In this document: positions 10,811 through 19,514 of the stretch, piece after piece
How positions within the stretch are numbered: the stretch's first letter is position 1
How the letters are laid out: each line of letters opens with the position of its first letter
Source: Skermanella sp. TT6
Lineage (GTDB): Bacteria; Pseudomonadota; Alphaproteobacteria; Azospirillales; Azospirillaceae
Assembly (NCBI RefSeq): GCF_016653635.2
Contig: NZ_CP067420.1
Location: 1,121,501 to 1,185,500 of the forward strand
Length of the DNA: 64,000 nt
Direction: 5' to 3'
The notes under the pieces: model-generated
The model's database searches: none
Seen by the model: only the letters and a program-made list of their open reading frames with translations
Told to the model about the DNA's origin: nothing
Position numbers and translations under genes: made by a program

Positions 10811-10828
10811 TCGCAATCCATGTGCCAA
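10811..10828 (-). promoter_or_regulatory. Sigma-54 (-24/-12) promoter for the nitrate operon
   Basis: On the minus strand the bases read TTGGCACATGGATTGCG. This fits the sigma-54 consensus TTGGCACG-N4-TTGCW: the GG of the -24 box and the GC of the -12 box have the required spacing, and only two weakly conserved positions differ. Transcription would start near 10800, about 100 bases before narK. Sigma-54 promoters of nitrate assimilation genes are usually activated by NtrC; I did not find a clear NtrC palindrome upstream. Confidence 0.75.
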
Positions 10829-11116
10829 CTGTCACGTTGGTGTCATGCGAACATCTTTCACAGATGAAGATCTATAACTTCATTGCTGCGGAACCGCCCG
10901 CTCTTACCCAATTAAGAGGTACTCGACGATCTTCCGATCTAGAGAAGGTGCTTGAAATCACCGACGCCGGACAGGTGTGGCTGGTCGGCGTCGGTCACTG
11001 CATGGAATTAAGGCGCGTCGGAAACGATAATTGCCCAATATCTGCTCAACCTGCCGTCATCATGACAGTCTGAATAAATCTTGGGCGACGGCCCCGATGC
11101 TTAGCCCTCCCGGTGC
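10829..11116. other. Intergenic region upstream of the nitrate operon promoter
   Basis: No convincing gene is seen. Two inverted repeats occur: ATGAAG/CTTCAT (10864-10883) and CTCTTA-6-TAAGAG (10901-10918). The latter has a six-base loop which on the minus strand reads ATTGGG. Bases 10921-10940 resemble a sequencing adapter. Activator (enhancer) sites for the sigma-54 promoter would be expected here. A 98-codon plus-strand frame ending at 11073 lacks a ribosome site and recognisable motifs. Confidence 0.5.
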
Positions 11117-11299
11117 TCAGCTGTGGGATCCGGGCGATTTCGGCACGCCGATTGCCGGAGAGGTCAATTCGGGATCGTTGCGGCTGGCATCATTGCTGTC
11201 AGGCGCTGTATTAGCGACGGCATTGTGGTTCAGCCGCTTCGCCTTCTGCATGCCATCGATCTCCATCTTTCGGGCTTGCCCCTGGTTGTCCTTGGCCAT
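11117..11299 (-). CDS. Small hydrophilic protein, function unknown
   Basis: The 60-codon frame starts with ATG preceded by AAGGAAATACCCC, a reasonable ribosome site. The product is very polar and probably disordered (MAKDNQGQARKMEIDGMQKAKRLNHN), with no membrane segment or cysteines. It stands alone between the nitrate promoter region and the IS630, on the same strand as the nitrate operon but ending upstream of its promoter. Composition and codon use are slightly lower in G+C than the neighbours. It could be a stress-related small protein, but no family is recognised. Confidence 0.5.
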   Translation of the reverse strand: MAKDNQGQARKMEIDGMQKAKRLNHNAVANTAPDSNDASRNDPELTSPAIGVPKSPGSHS

Positions 11300-11490
11300 G
11301 GGGTATTTCCTTGATGATGTCGGTGCAAAATCAGGTTGAGACTCTGGAACGGAGTTGCGGTCACGCTCGTTCCTACCACTTGACCGCTACTACCGCGGAC
11401 GGTAGCGCCGGCATTCACATGCAATGCGGAGCAAAGCGAAGCCACCGATATCTCATGGAACAAAATGCTGCACCGCACCAGCATGTCCGC

Positions 11491-12635
11491 TAGTGCAGCG
11501 ACTCATTGAAGGGATGCAGCGGGAAGGCGCCTGAGCTTTTCCAGGATGGTCTCGGCGGGCTTGGTCCAGACGAAGGGTTTTGCCTTGCCGTTATGCTCCT
11601 TGATGAAGCGGCGGATCGCGTCCTCCAGTTGGGGGACGGAGGTGAAGACGCCACGCTTCAGGCGCTTGCTGGTCAGGGTCGAGAAGAAGCCCTCGACGGC
11701 GTTCAGCCAGGACGCCGAGGTGGGCGTGTAATGGAAAACCCAACGCGGGTGATCGGCCAGCCAGGCCTGCACCTTCGGGTGCTTGTGGGTGGCGTAGTTG
11801 TCCAGGATGGCATGGACGATCCTGCCCGCCGGAACGGCGCGCTCGACGGCGTTGAGGAACTTGATGAACTCCTGATGACGGTGCTGGCTCATGCAGCGGC
11901 CGACCACGGTGCCGTCCAGCACGTTCAGGGCCGCGAACAGGGTGGTGGTGCCGTGGCGCTTGTAGTCGTGGGTCATGGTTCCGCATTTCCCCGGCTTCAG
12001 CGGCAGTCCCGGCTGGGTGCGGTCGAGCGCCTGGATCTGCGATTTCTCGTCGATGGATATGACCACCGCGTGGGCGGGTGGGTCCATGTAGAGGCCGACG
12101 ACGTCCTCGACCTTGGCGGCGAAGGCCGGATCGTTGGACCGCTTGAAGGTGCGGATGCGGTGGGGCTGGAGCCGATGCGCCTCCCAGATCCGCTGGATCG
12201 TGCGCAGGCTCAGGCCGACCGCCTCGGCCATCGCCCGCCCGGTCCAGTGGGTCGCCGTTCCGGGCGGTTCCGCGCAGGTCAGGGCAACGATCCGCCGAAC
12301 CGTCTCCTCCGGGACCGGAGCCTTGCCCGGCTTGCGGCTGGGTTCGCGCAGCAGCACGTCCACGCCCTTCTCGGCGAAGCGACGCTGCCAGCGCCAAACC
12401 GAGGGGCGGCTTACCCCGGTCTGCCGGGCGATTTCCAGGACCGGCAGCCGATCCGCCGACAGAAGCACGATACGGGCCCGCTGCGTGTGTTTGAGCGGGC
12501 GGCTGCGGTCCCCGATGACGGCGGCCAACCGCGCGCGGTTCTCAGGGCTGACGATGACGCTGACTGTCTGGGCCATGACCCCAGACTCGCACAATGCCGC
12601 CCTTGTGTGAATCCCTTGCCGGCGTCAATGCACTA
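11491..12635 (-). mobile_element. Intact IS630-family insertion sequence
   Basis: The ends read TA-GTGCAGCGACTC at 11491 and, on the other strand, TA-GTGCATTGACGCC at 12635, with TA on both sides as expected for the TA target duplication of IS630/Tc1-type elements. The element holds a single full-length transposase gene. It inserted 37 bases before the start of the TrpD2-like gene, separating that gene from its original upstream region. Confidence 0.87.
11503..12576 (-). CDS. IS630-family transposase
   Basis: The 357-residue enzyme catalyses cut-and-paste transposition into TA sites. An N-terminal helix-turn-helix region (IARQTGVSRPSVWRWQRRFA) is followed by the DDE domain with VVISIDEKSQ (Asp, about 180), AILDNYATHK (Asp, about 265) and NAVEGFFSTLT (Glu, about 300). 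The ATG at 12576 matches the start of the truncated relative at 2243; a longer frame to 12594 is possible but adds only CESGV before it. The frame is intact and the element may be active. Confidence 0.93.
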   Translation of the reverse strand: MAQTVSVIVSPENRARLAAVIGDRSRPLKHTQRARIVLLSADRLPVLEIARQTGVSRPSVWRWQRRFAEKGVDVLLREPSRKPGKAPVPEETVRRIVALTCAEPPGTATHWTGRAMAEAVGLSLRTIQRIWEAHRLQPHRIRTFKRSNDPAFAAKVEDVVGLYMDPPAHAVVISIDEKSQIQALDRTQPGLPLKPGKCGTMTHDYKRHGTTTLFAALNVLDGTVVGRCMSQHRHQEFIKFLNAVERAVPAGRIVHAILDNYATHKHPKVQAWLADHPRWVFHYTPTSASWLNAVEGFFSTLTSKRLKRGVFTSVPQLEDAIRRFIKEHNGKAKPFVWTKPAETILEKLRRLPAASLQ

Positions 12636-12672
12636 GAATATCGTTGATGAAAATCGGGGAAAGTCACCGATC

Positions 12673-13680
12673 ATGCAGGAACATCCGTTCGCCGAATATA
12701 CGAGGGCTTTGGGCAAGGGACCGAAGCTGTTCCGCGACCTGGAGGAGCACGAGCCCGAAACGGCCATGACGATGGTCCTGCGCGGCGAGGTCGATCCCAT
12801 CCAGCTCGGCGCCTTCCTTCTGCTGCTGAGGCGCAAGGGAGAGACGGGAGCGGAGCTTGCCGGATTCGTCCGGGCGGCGAAGTCGGTGCTCGCCCGGCCC
12901 GACGACCCGATCGTTCCCGACCTGGGCTGGCCCTCCTACGCCGACCGGCACCGACAGCAGCCCTGGTTTGTGCTGTCGGCGCTGCTGCTGGCGGCAGAGG
13001 GCGTCAAGGTGCTGATGCAGGGCATCGACGGCGGGTCGGAAGGGTACGCCCCGACCCCCGCTGCGCTCGCCCAGCTGGGCATCCATCCCTGTGGATCCCT
13101 GACCCAAGCGGCGGCCGAACTGCGGAACAGCAATTTCGCCTATATCAGGCTGCAGGGTTTCTGTCCCGACCTGGAACGGCTGTTCCAACTCCGCCCGCTG
13201 CTGGGCGTGCGGACCGCGGTCAACACCTTCGCCCGCGACATCAACCCGCTGGACGCCCCTGCCCAGATCCAGAGCGTGTTCCATCCGCCCTACCGCCCGC
13301 TGCACCAGGAGATCGCGATCCGCCTGGGCCAGCCCCGCGCCGCCATCTTCAAGGGTATCGGCGGCGAGGCGCAACGCTCCCCCCTGAAGGAGTGCGTGGT
13401 CGCGACCGTCGAGGACGGCCAGGCGGCGGAGGAATTCTGGGCGCCCCGGCTCGCGGAACGGATGGAAACGACCTACCAGTGGCGTGCCGAGGACCTGGAT
13501 CCACGCCACCCCGCCCTGCTGTGGGCGGGGGAGTTGGACAACCCGGTCGCCGAGCAGGCGGTCATCGCGACCGCAGCCGTGGGCCTGAGGGCCGTTGGCC
13601 GAGCCGCATTGATCGAGGAGGCCGAGGCAATGGCCGAGCGGCTGTGGCGGTCGCGGTCTCCGGGCCGGTTCCGCGCCTGA
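12673..13680 (+). CDS. TrpD2/YbiB-like protein (anthranilate phosphoribosyltransferase fold)
   Basis: The 335 residues have the layout of glycosyltransferase family 3: an N-terminal helical domain (DLEEHEPETAMTMVLRGEVDPIQLGAFLLLLRRKGE) and an alpha/beta domain with LLGVRTAVNTFARDINPLDA. Key TrpD phosphoribosyl-pyrophosphate motifs (GTGGD, KHGNR) are absent, as in YbiB/TrpD2 proteins, which bind nucleic acid rather than make tryptophan. The ATG follows GGGGAAAG. It is followed after six bases by the phosphatase-kinase gene, and such pairs are found near nitrate assimilation genes in other proteobacteria, so a link to the divergent nitrate operon is plausible. The IS630 has displaced its native promoter. 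Confidence 0.82.
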   Translation: MQEHPFAEYTRALGKGPKLFRDLEEHEPETAMTMVLRGEVDPIQLGAFLLLLRRKGETGAELAGFVRAAKSVLARPDDPIVPDLGWPSYADRHRQQPWFVLSALLLAAEGVKVLMQGIDGGSEGYAPTPAALAQLGIHPCGSLTQAAAELRNSNFAYIRLQGFCPDLERLFQLRPLLGVRTAVNTFARDINPLDAPAQIQSVFHPPYRPLHQEIAIRLGQPRAAIFKGIGGEAQRSPLKECVVATVEDGQAAEEFWAPRLAERMETTYQWRAEDLDPRHPALLWAGELDNPVAEQAVIATAAVGLRAVGRAALIEEAEAMAERLWRSRSPGRFRA

Positions 13681-13686
13681 CGGCGC

Positions 13687-15408
13687 GTGGATTCCATCGG
13701 CATGAATGAGGTTCGCTCCAAGGGCATCCAGATCCGGTTCGGCATCGCTTCGGAACAGGGCCGGCGCCCGCGGAACGAGGATTACGCCGGTCTTTACGAG
13801 GGAACCGCGCTCCAGCGCATTCGGCAGGGGATCGTCGCGGCGGTGGCCGACGGTGTCGGCGGCGCCAAGGGCGGGCGCGTCGCGGCGGAGCTGGCGGTCA
13901 GGACTTTCATCGATGGCTACTATGCCCAGCCGGCGACGGTCGGCGTTCATTACGCCGCCGCAGCGTCGATCGACGCCTTCAACCGGTGGATACACCAACT
14001 CGGCCGGACCGACGCGATGTTGGAGAATGCGTCCTGCACCTTCACGTCGCTGATCCTGCTCGGCAGGAAGGCCCATGTCCTCCATGTCGGCGACAGTCGT
14101 GCCTACCGCTTGAGCGGCGACGACCTAGTGCGCCTGACGGAGGACCACACGCTCAAGCATCCGGACCTGAGGCACGTGCTGTTCCGGGCGATCGGAATCG
14201 AGCCGTCGGTCAGGCTCGACTATTCGGCCGAGGCATTGAAGCCGCACGACCGCTTACTGCTGTGCTCGGACGGGGTCCACGGCACCCTGGGAGACCGCCG
14301 CATCCGCGACCTGCTGATAAGGGGCCTGGCGCCGGAGGAGGCGGCGCGGGAGATCGTCGCCTCCGCCTTCCAGGCCGGCAGCACCGACAACATCACGGCC
14401 CTGGTCATCGACGTCATCCGCCTGCCTCCGGCGGAGCATGCCGACCTTGAATCGGCTATCGCCGCCCTGCCGATCCGCGATCCGGTGCCCAGGACGGGAG
14501 ATACAGTCGACGGCTTCCGGTTGGACAGCGTTCTGTCGGACGGGCGCTACAGCCGCCTGTTCAAGGCCGCCGACACCGCCAACGGCGACCGCTGGGTCGT
14601 GGTGAAGTTTCCGCAGCCCATGGTCGCGACCGATGCCACCCACCACTCCGCCTTCCTGCGCGAGGCCTGGGTGTCGGCGCGCATCCATAGCCCCTGGATC
14701 GGCGAGGTGATCGAGGTGCCGGCGGAGCGCCAGACCTGCCTTTACTCCATCATGCCCTTCTACGAGGGCGAGACGCTGGAGAAACGGCTGGGCCGCAAGC
14801 CACGGCTGAACTTGCGCGACGGCGTCGAGATCGCCATCAAGCTGTGCAAGGCGGTCGCTGCACTTCACCGTGCCGGCATCGTCCACCGCGACATCAAGCC
14901 GGACAACGTGATCCTGGAACCGCGGGGCGGTTTGAGGTTGATCGACCTGGGGGTGGTGCGCCTGCCCCGGATCGAGGATTTCCCGGCCGCCGACATTCCC
15001 GGGACGCCCAGCTACATGGCCCCGGAACTGCTCGCCGGCCAGGCCGGCGACGAGTTGAGCGACATCTATGCCTTGGGCATTACCATTTACCGGGCCTTCA
15101 GCAACCACTACCCCTATGGCGAGGTCGAGCCGTTCAGCCGGCCGCGCTTCGGCAAGCCGGCGCCCTTGTCACGCTACCGGCCCGACCTGCCGGGCTGGCT
15201 CGACGCCGTCCTGGAGCGGGCCGTGGCCGTGGATCGCCGGGACCGCGTTGCCGACGCGATCGAATTCGCCTCGGAGCTGGAAAGCGGGCTGGTGCGCGGT
15301 AGCCCTGTCAGTCTGCGCAAGCCGCCGCTTTACGACCGGAACCCCGTGCGGTTCTGGCAGACCATTTCGCTGATCCTTGCATTGATACTGCTGTTTTCTA
15401 CCCTCTAG
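13687..15408 (+). CDS. Bifunctional PP2C phosphatase / Ser-Thr protein kinase with C-terminal membrane anchor
   Basis: The 573-residue protein joins a PP2C-type phosphatase (about 15-250; RNEDY, VADGVGGAKGG, HVGDSRAYRL, SDGVHG, GSTDNITALVI) to a eukaryote-like kinase (about 265-530; VVVKFPQP with the ATP Lys, VHRDIKPDNVI catalytic loop, IDLGVVRL in place of DFG, GTPSYMAPE). A hydrophobic helix at the very end (WQTISLILALILLFSTL) should anchor it in the inner membrane with both domains in the cytoplasm. The start is either the GTG at 13687 or the ATG at 13702. It overlaps functionally with the TrpD2-like gene in a two-gene operon. In other species this fused enzyme lies next to nitrate transporter genes; its substrates are not known to me. 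Confidence 0.92.
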   Translation: MDSIGMNEVRSKGIQIRFGIASEQGRRPRNEDYAGLYEGTALQRIRQGIVAAVADGVGGAKGGRVAAELAVRTFIDGYYAQPATVGVHYAAAASIDAFNRWIHQLGRTDAMLENASCTFTSLILLGRKAHVLHVGDSRAYRLSGDDLVRLTEDHTLKHPDLRHVLFRAIGIEPSVRLDYSAEALKPHDRLLLCSDGVHGTLGDRRIRDLLIRGLAPEEAAREIVASAFQAGSTDNITALVIDVIRLPPAEHADLESAIAALPIRDPVPRTGDTVDGFRLDSVLSDGRYSRLFKAADTANGDRWVVVKFPQPMVATDATHHSAFLREAWVSARIHSPWIGEVIEVPAERQTCLYSIMPFYEGETLEKRLGRKPRLNLRDGVEIAIKLCKAVAALHRAGIVHRDIKPDNVILEPRGGLRLIDLGVVRLPRIEDFPAADIPGTPSYMAPELLAGQAGDELSDIYALGITIYRAFSNHYPYGEVEPFSRPRFGKPAPLSRYRPDLPGWLDAVLERAVAVDRRDRVADAIEFASELESGLVRGSPVSLRKPPLYDRNPVRFWQTISLILALILLFSTL

Positions 15409-15445
15409 ATGTTCGCTCCCTGGACAGACCGGGAAGGGACATGAC

Positions 15446-16446
15446 ATGCAGGATTCCGCTCACGACAAGGCGATCGCCGCCGTAATGAAGTGGGCGCAGC
15501 GCGAGGAGTGGCGTGACCGGCTCGGTACCCTCATCGCTAACAAGAAGGTGTCAGAAATCATCAGAGGGCAGGAGCGCATCTTCACCAGTGGGCGCGAGGC
15601 CCTGCAAGGCGAAATCGATGTGCTCCACCAGCGCATAGCCCAGCTGAACGCGCAGACCGACGCCTTCCGATCCCAATGGGAGGCCGGCCTCGATCAGCTG
15701 GCCCTGATCAACGAGGAGGTGGCGTCGGTCAGAGTTCTGGTCGAGAAAGGCCTGGAGCGTAAGCCACGCCTGCTCGCCCTGGAGCGGAACGCAGCATATC
15801 TGGCCGGCCAGCAGGGAGAGTACGCCGGACGCAGCGCGGAAGCCAGGGAGGCGATCGCCGGCGCCGAGATGGAGATCCTCAATGCAAGGCGTACCCGGGT
15901 GGAAAAGGCGGCGCTCGAACTGCGCGAAGTCGAGACCCAGCTCGCCCAGGTCTAGGAGCGCCTGGCGGAGGCCAGCGTCAAGCTCGGACGCCGTGATATC
16001 ACCGCACCCCAGGGGGAACGGTCCTGAACCTGCGCTACCACACCCTGGGCGGCGTCGTCCCTCCCAGCAACGACATCCTGGACATCGTGCCGAAGGGCGA
16101 GAGGCTGGTGATCGAGGCCCGGATCGATCCGACCGACATTGATGTGGTGCATAGCGGCCTGTCCGCCAAACTGGTTCTCTCAGCTTTCAAAGGCCGGACG
16201 ACGCCCCACATCGACGGGCGGGTCATCCAGGTTTCGGCCGATGCCCTGCACGACGAGCGCACCGATCAAACCTATTATCTGCCCCGGGTCGAGGCCGACG
16301 TGGCTCAACTCGCGGCGCTCGACGGGGTCAGGCTGACTCCCGGCATGCCGGTCGAGACCATCATCAACACCGGCGACCATACATTCTGTACCTACATCAT
16401 CCAGCCGCTGACCGACAGTTTCAGAAGGGCCTTTCGAGAGCAGTAG
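15446..16446 (+). pseudogene. HlyD-type secretion adaptor, degraded
   Basis: The frame from 15446 encodes a coiled-coil like that of the intact HlyD protein at 46.3-47.6 kb (IRGQERIFTSGREALQGEID, KGLERKPRLLALERNAAYLA). A TAG interrupts it at 15953 (ETQLAQV-stop-ERLAEASVKLG), and near 16015 the frame shifts by one; the other frame then gives LNLRYHTLGGVVPP, DIDVVHSGLSAKLVLSAFKG and the usual end SFRRAFREQ at 16446. The N-terminal membrane helix of the family is also missing. So three kinds of damage are present and the gene is dead. No exporter ATPase accompanies it. Confidence 0.88.
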
Positions 16447-16574
16447 GAATAGAGTTGGATGAGCGCCGTGGACATCGTACAACCTCCGTGATGAAAGGGA
16501 TCAGTCCGTCACATGGCACTTCCAGTGCTGGAATGCGGGAGGCCGTCCATCTCATCAAGGTTACACAACGCCTC

Positions 16575-17549
16575 TCAGCCGCCCCAGACATCTTCGAGCA
16601 GCCGCAACCAGTTCCCGCCCATGATCTTCTCGATGCGGCTCGCCCGCCAGCCACGGCGTTCCATCGCCGAGGTCAGGTTCGGGAAGTCGGCGATCTCGCG
16701 GAAGCCGGCGGGGTTCACCACCTCGCCGAAGTCGGTCAGCTTGCGGCCGTTGCCCTTGTCGTGGGTGATCCAGTCGAAGAAGGGTTTGCCGTAACCCTGG
16801 GTGAAGTCGGTGCCGACGCCGACCCTGTCCTCGCCGATCAGGCCGATGACGTATTCGATCGCCGCGACATAGTCGTCCACCGTGGAGGCGGGGCCCTTCG
16901 GCAGGAAAGGCGGAAACATGGTGACGCCGACGAATCCGTCGTGCTCGGCGATGAACCGGAGCTGCTCGTCGCTCTTGTTGCGTGGATGCGCCTTCAGGCC
17001 CGACGGCAGGCAGTGGGAATAGGCGACACGCTGCCTGGAGGCCCGTATCACGTCTTCCGAGGTCTTCGGCCCGACATGCGACAGGTCGCACAGGATGCCG
17101 AGGCGGTTCATTTCCGTAACCACGTCGTGCCCGAAGTCGGACAGGCCGCCGTCACGACCCTCGTAGCACCCCGACCCCACGAGGTTCTGAGTATTGTAGG
17201 TCATCTGGATGATGCGCACGCCCAACTCGTGGAACAGATCCAGATACTCCAGGCGGTCCTCGATCGCCGAGGTGTTCTGCCAGCCGAGAATGATCCCGGT
17301 CCGCCTTTCGTCCTTCGCCCGCCGGATATCGCCGGCCGTCCGGACCTGCGTGATCAGATCCCGATGGTCGCGGAACCAGCCCTTCCAGCGGGCGACGTTC
17401 CGCATCGTCTCCTCGAAGCCTTCCCAGACGCAGCAGGTGCAGTTGGCCGCGGTGATCCCGCCGCGCCGCATCTCGCGGAAGATTTCGGGTCCGAAGTCCG
17501 AGACGATCAGTCCGTCGATGACGACCAGGTCGTCGTGCAGCTTGCTCAC
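16575..17549 (-). CDS. Membrane dipeptidase-like metal hydrolase (peptidase M19)
   Basis: The product belongs to the renal dipeptidase family, zinc enzymes that split dipeptides and some cyclic amides. Metal-site contexts visible are ILCDLSHVG and RVAYSHCLPSG with metal-binding His residues and VGVGTDFTQG near the C-terminus; the usual N-terminal HxD is replaced by VIDGLIVSDFG, as in a subgroup of homologues. A GTG at 17549 with AGAGGAATAAA before it fits best; an ATG at 17564 is the alternative, and both avoid overlap with the ABC gene ending at 17588. It is the last gene of the ABC operon and probably processes the imported compound. No signal peptide is seen. Confidence 0.87.
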   Translation of the reverse strand: MSKLHDDLVVIDGLIVSDFGPEIFREMRRGGITAANCTCCVWEGFEETMRNVARWKGWFRDHRDLITQVRTAGDIRRAKDERRTGIILGWQNTSAIEDRLEYLDLFHELGVRIIQMTYNTQNLVGSGCYEGRDGGLSDFGHDVVTEMNRLGILCDLSHVGPKTSEDVIRASRQRVAYSHCLPSGLKAHPRNKSDEQLRFIAEHDGFVGVTMFPPFLPKGPASTVDDYVAAIEYVIGLIGEDRVGVGTDFTQGYGKPFFDWITHDKGNGRKLTDFGEVVNPAGFREIADFPNLTSAMERRGWRASRIEKIMGGNWLRLLEDVWGG

Positions 17550-17587
17550 TTTATTCCTCTCCATGCCTGTCTTCTTTATTCGATTGG

Positions 17588-18661
17588 TCACATCGGAACC
17601 AGGACGCCGGCGTGCCGGCTCCACGACGCCCGGACCCTGGCCCCGGCTTCCAGAGCCTGCGGTCCGCCGAGGGCCGAGGCGGGACGCCGCGCGACCAGTG
17701 TCAGACCGGACGGCGTGCGCAGCCGATAGTCGATGACGTGGCCGCGGTATGTCGCGTTCTCGATCTCCGCCTCCAGCGAGTTCGCCGGATCGGGGCCGCC
17801 GCCGACCGTGACCTCGATGCGCTCCGGCCGCACGGCATAGGCGAGCGCGGCGTGCCCGCGTCCGTTCTGCCCGTCGGTGTCGACCGTGATCAGGTCGCCA
17901 CTGGCGGTCCGGAACTCGCCGGGACCTTCACGCCGCCCTTCCAACAGGTTGGTCACGCCCATGAACTCGGCGACGAAGTGCGACCTTGGAGTTTCGAACA
18001 CCTCGTCCGGCGTGCCGTCCTGCTCAATCCGGCCCTGACGCATCACGACGACGCGGTCGGCGACCGACAGGGCCTCGTCCTGGTCGTGGGTGACGAAGAC
18101 CGTGGTGATGCCGAGGCTGCGCTGAAGCTCCCGGATCTCGATCTTCATCTCCTGGCGGAGCTGCGCGTCCAGGTTGGACAGCGGCTCGTCCAGCAGGAGC
18201 ACGTCCGGCTCGATCACCAGCGCGCGGGCCAGCGAAACCCTCTGCTGCTGCCCGCCGGACAACTGCTTGGGCAGCCGGTCGGCCAGATGGCCCAGCCGCA
18301 CGCGGTCCAGGGCAGTCCTGACGCGCAGCGCCGCCTCGACCTTGGGAACCTTGCGCATCTCCAGGCCGAAGCCGACGTTCTGCGCCACCGTCATGTGCGG
18401 GAAAAGCGCATAATTCTGGAACCCGAACCCCATGTTGCGCCGCGCGGGCGGCAAGGCGGTCACGTCCCGCCCGCCCACGAAGATCCGCCCCTGGGTCACG
18501 CCCACGAAACCGCCGATCATCCGCAGCGTGGTGGTCTTGCCGCATCCCGACGGACCCAGCAGCGCCACCAGATGGCCCTGGGGGATCGAGAGGGATACAT
18601 CGTCCACGGCCAGCGTCTGCCCGTACCGCTTGACGATGGACTGGAGAACGACATCCGACAT
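17588..18661 (-). CDS. ABC transporter ATP-binding protein, spermidine/putrescine (PotA) type
   Basis: The ATPase powers import of a small organic cation or related solute through the two permeases encoded upstream. The 357 residues show Walker A GPSGCGKTTT (about 35), the Q-loop FQNYALFPHMT, signature LSGGQQQRVSLARAL, Walker B VLLLDEPLSNLD and the switch His in VFVTHDQDEA, then a TOBE-type C-terminal domain (YAVRPERIEV). It follows the second permease after 33 bases. The gene set ATPase-permease-permease-binding protein matches the polyamine/2-aminoethylphosphonate family; substrate cannot be told from sequence alone. Confidence 0.92.
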   Translation of the reverse strand: MSDVVLQSIVKRYGQTLAVDDVSLSIPQGHLVALLGPSGCGKTTTLRMIGGFVGVTQGRIFVGGRDVTALPPARRNMGFGFQNYALFPHMTVAQNVGFGLEMRKVPKVEAALRVRTALDRVRLGHLADRLPKQLSGGQQQRVSLARALVIEPDVLLLDEPLSNLDAQLRQEMKIEIRELQRSLGITTVFVTHDQDEALSVADRVVVMRQGRIEQDGTPDEVFETPRSHFVAEFMGVTNLLEGRREGPGEFRTASGDLITVDTDGQNGRGHAALAYAVRPERIEVTVGGGPDPANSLEAEIENATYRGHVIDYRLRTPSGLTLVARRPASALGGPQALEAGARVRASWSRHAGVLVPM

Positions 18662-18694
18662 GATCCGATCACTCCCCTTTTCCGTGAAGCCGCA

Positions 18695-19501
18695 TCAGAA
18701 CGCGCGGCCCAGCTTGGCGTATCGGTCGCTCGCCAGCAGCAGCGCCCCAATGATGGCGATCTGCACCGTCGCGACCGCCGCGACCGTGGAATCCAGGTTC
18801 CATTCCAAGTAGTTGACCAGCGCGATCTGGAGCGTCGTGCGCCCGGCGCCGACCAGGAAGATCGATTTCTCCAGGTCGATGAACGAGATCACGAACGAGA
18901 ACAACGCCGCCGCGACGATTCCCGGCCGGATGGCCGGCAATGTCACCCGCCGGAACACGGTCAGCGGCGATGCCCCCAGGCTCGCCGCGGCCTCCTCGAC
19001 CGAGCGGTCCATGCCGGCCAGCGACGCCGTGACCAGCCGCACGGTCCAGGGCAGGGCGATCAGCCCGTGCGCGATGAGCAGTCCGCCCAGCGTTCCGGCG
19101 ATCTGCCGGTCGAACAGCACCTCCAGCTCGATGAAGGCGATGAACAGCGCGGCACCGCCGACGATGCCGGGCACGATCATGGGCGCCAGCAGCAGCGTCT
19201 GGATCGCGTCGCGTCCGGGAAAGCGCCCGCGTGCCAGCGCCAGCGAGGCGGGCACGCCGAGCGCCAGGCTGATCACCGCGGCACAGGCCGCTGTCTGCAC
19301 GCTGGTCGCGAAGCCTTCGCGGAAGGTGTCCATCTCCCAGGCGCGGACGTACCAGGCGAGCGTGTAGCCCTCCGGCGGAAACGTCAGGATGCGGTTGGAA
19401 AAGAAGCTGACCCAGACGATCCCGGCCAGCGGCAGCAGGATGAAGGCGATAACGGCGGCGGACAGCGCCGCGTAGATCCGCCCGGTCCAACCGGCGTTCA
19501 T
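18695..19501 (-). CDS. ABC transporter permease, PotC type
   Basis: The 268-residue inner-membrane protein has six hydrophobic segments and the binding-protein-dependent transport loop EEAAASLGASPLTVFRRVTLP, which docks to the ATPase. Its ATG follows GAGGGGGTGCCTG and lies 13 bases after the stop of the other permease. It should pair with that permease as a heterodimer. Confidence 0.93.
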   Translation of the reverse strand: MNAGWTGRIYAALSAAVIAFILLPLAGIVWVSFFSNRILTFPPEGYTLAWYVRAWEMDTFREGFATSVQTAACAAVISLALGVPASLALARGRFPGRDAIQTLLLAPMIVPGIVGGAALFIAFIELEVLFDRQIAGTLGGLLIAHGLIALPWTVRLVTASLAGMDRSVEEAAASLGASPLTVFRRVTLPAIRPGIVAAALFSFVISFIDLEKSIFLVGAGRTTLQIALVNYLEWNLDSTVAAVATVQIAIIGALLLASDRYAKLGRAF

Positions 19502-19514
19502 CAGGCACCCCCTC

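Noticed and set aside
10777..11073. 98-codon plus-strand frame upstream of the nitrate operon
   Set aside because: No ribosome site, runs through promoter elements and the adapter-like stretch, and has no recognisable family.
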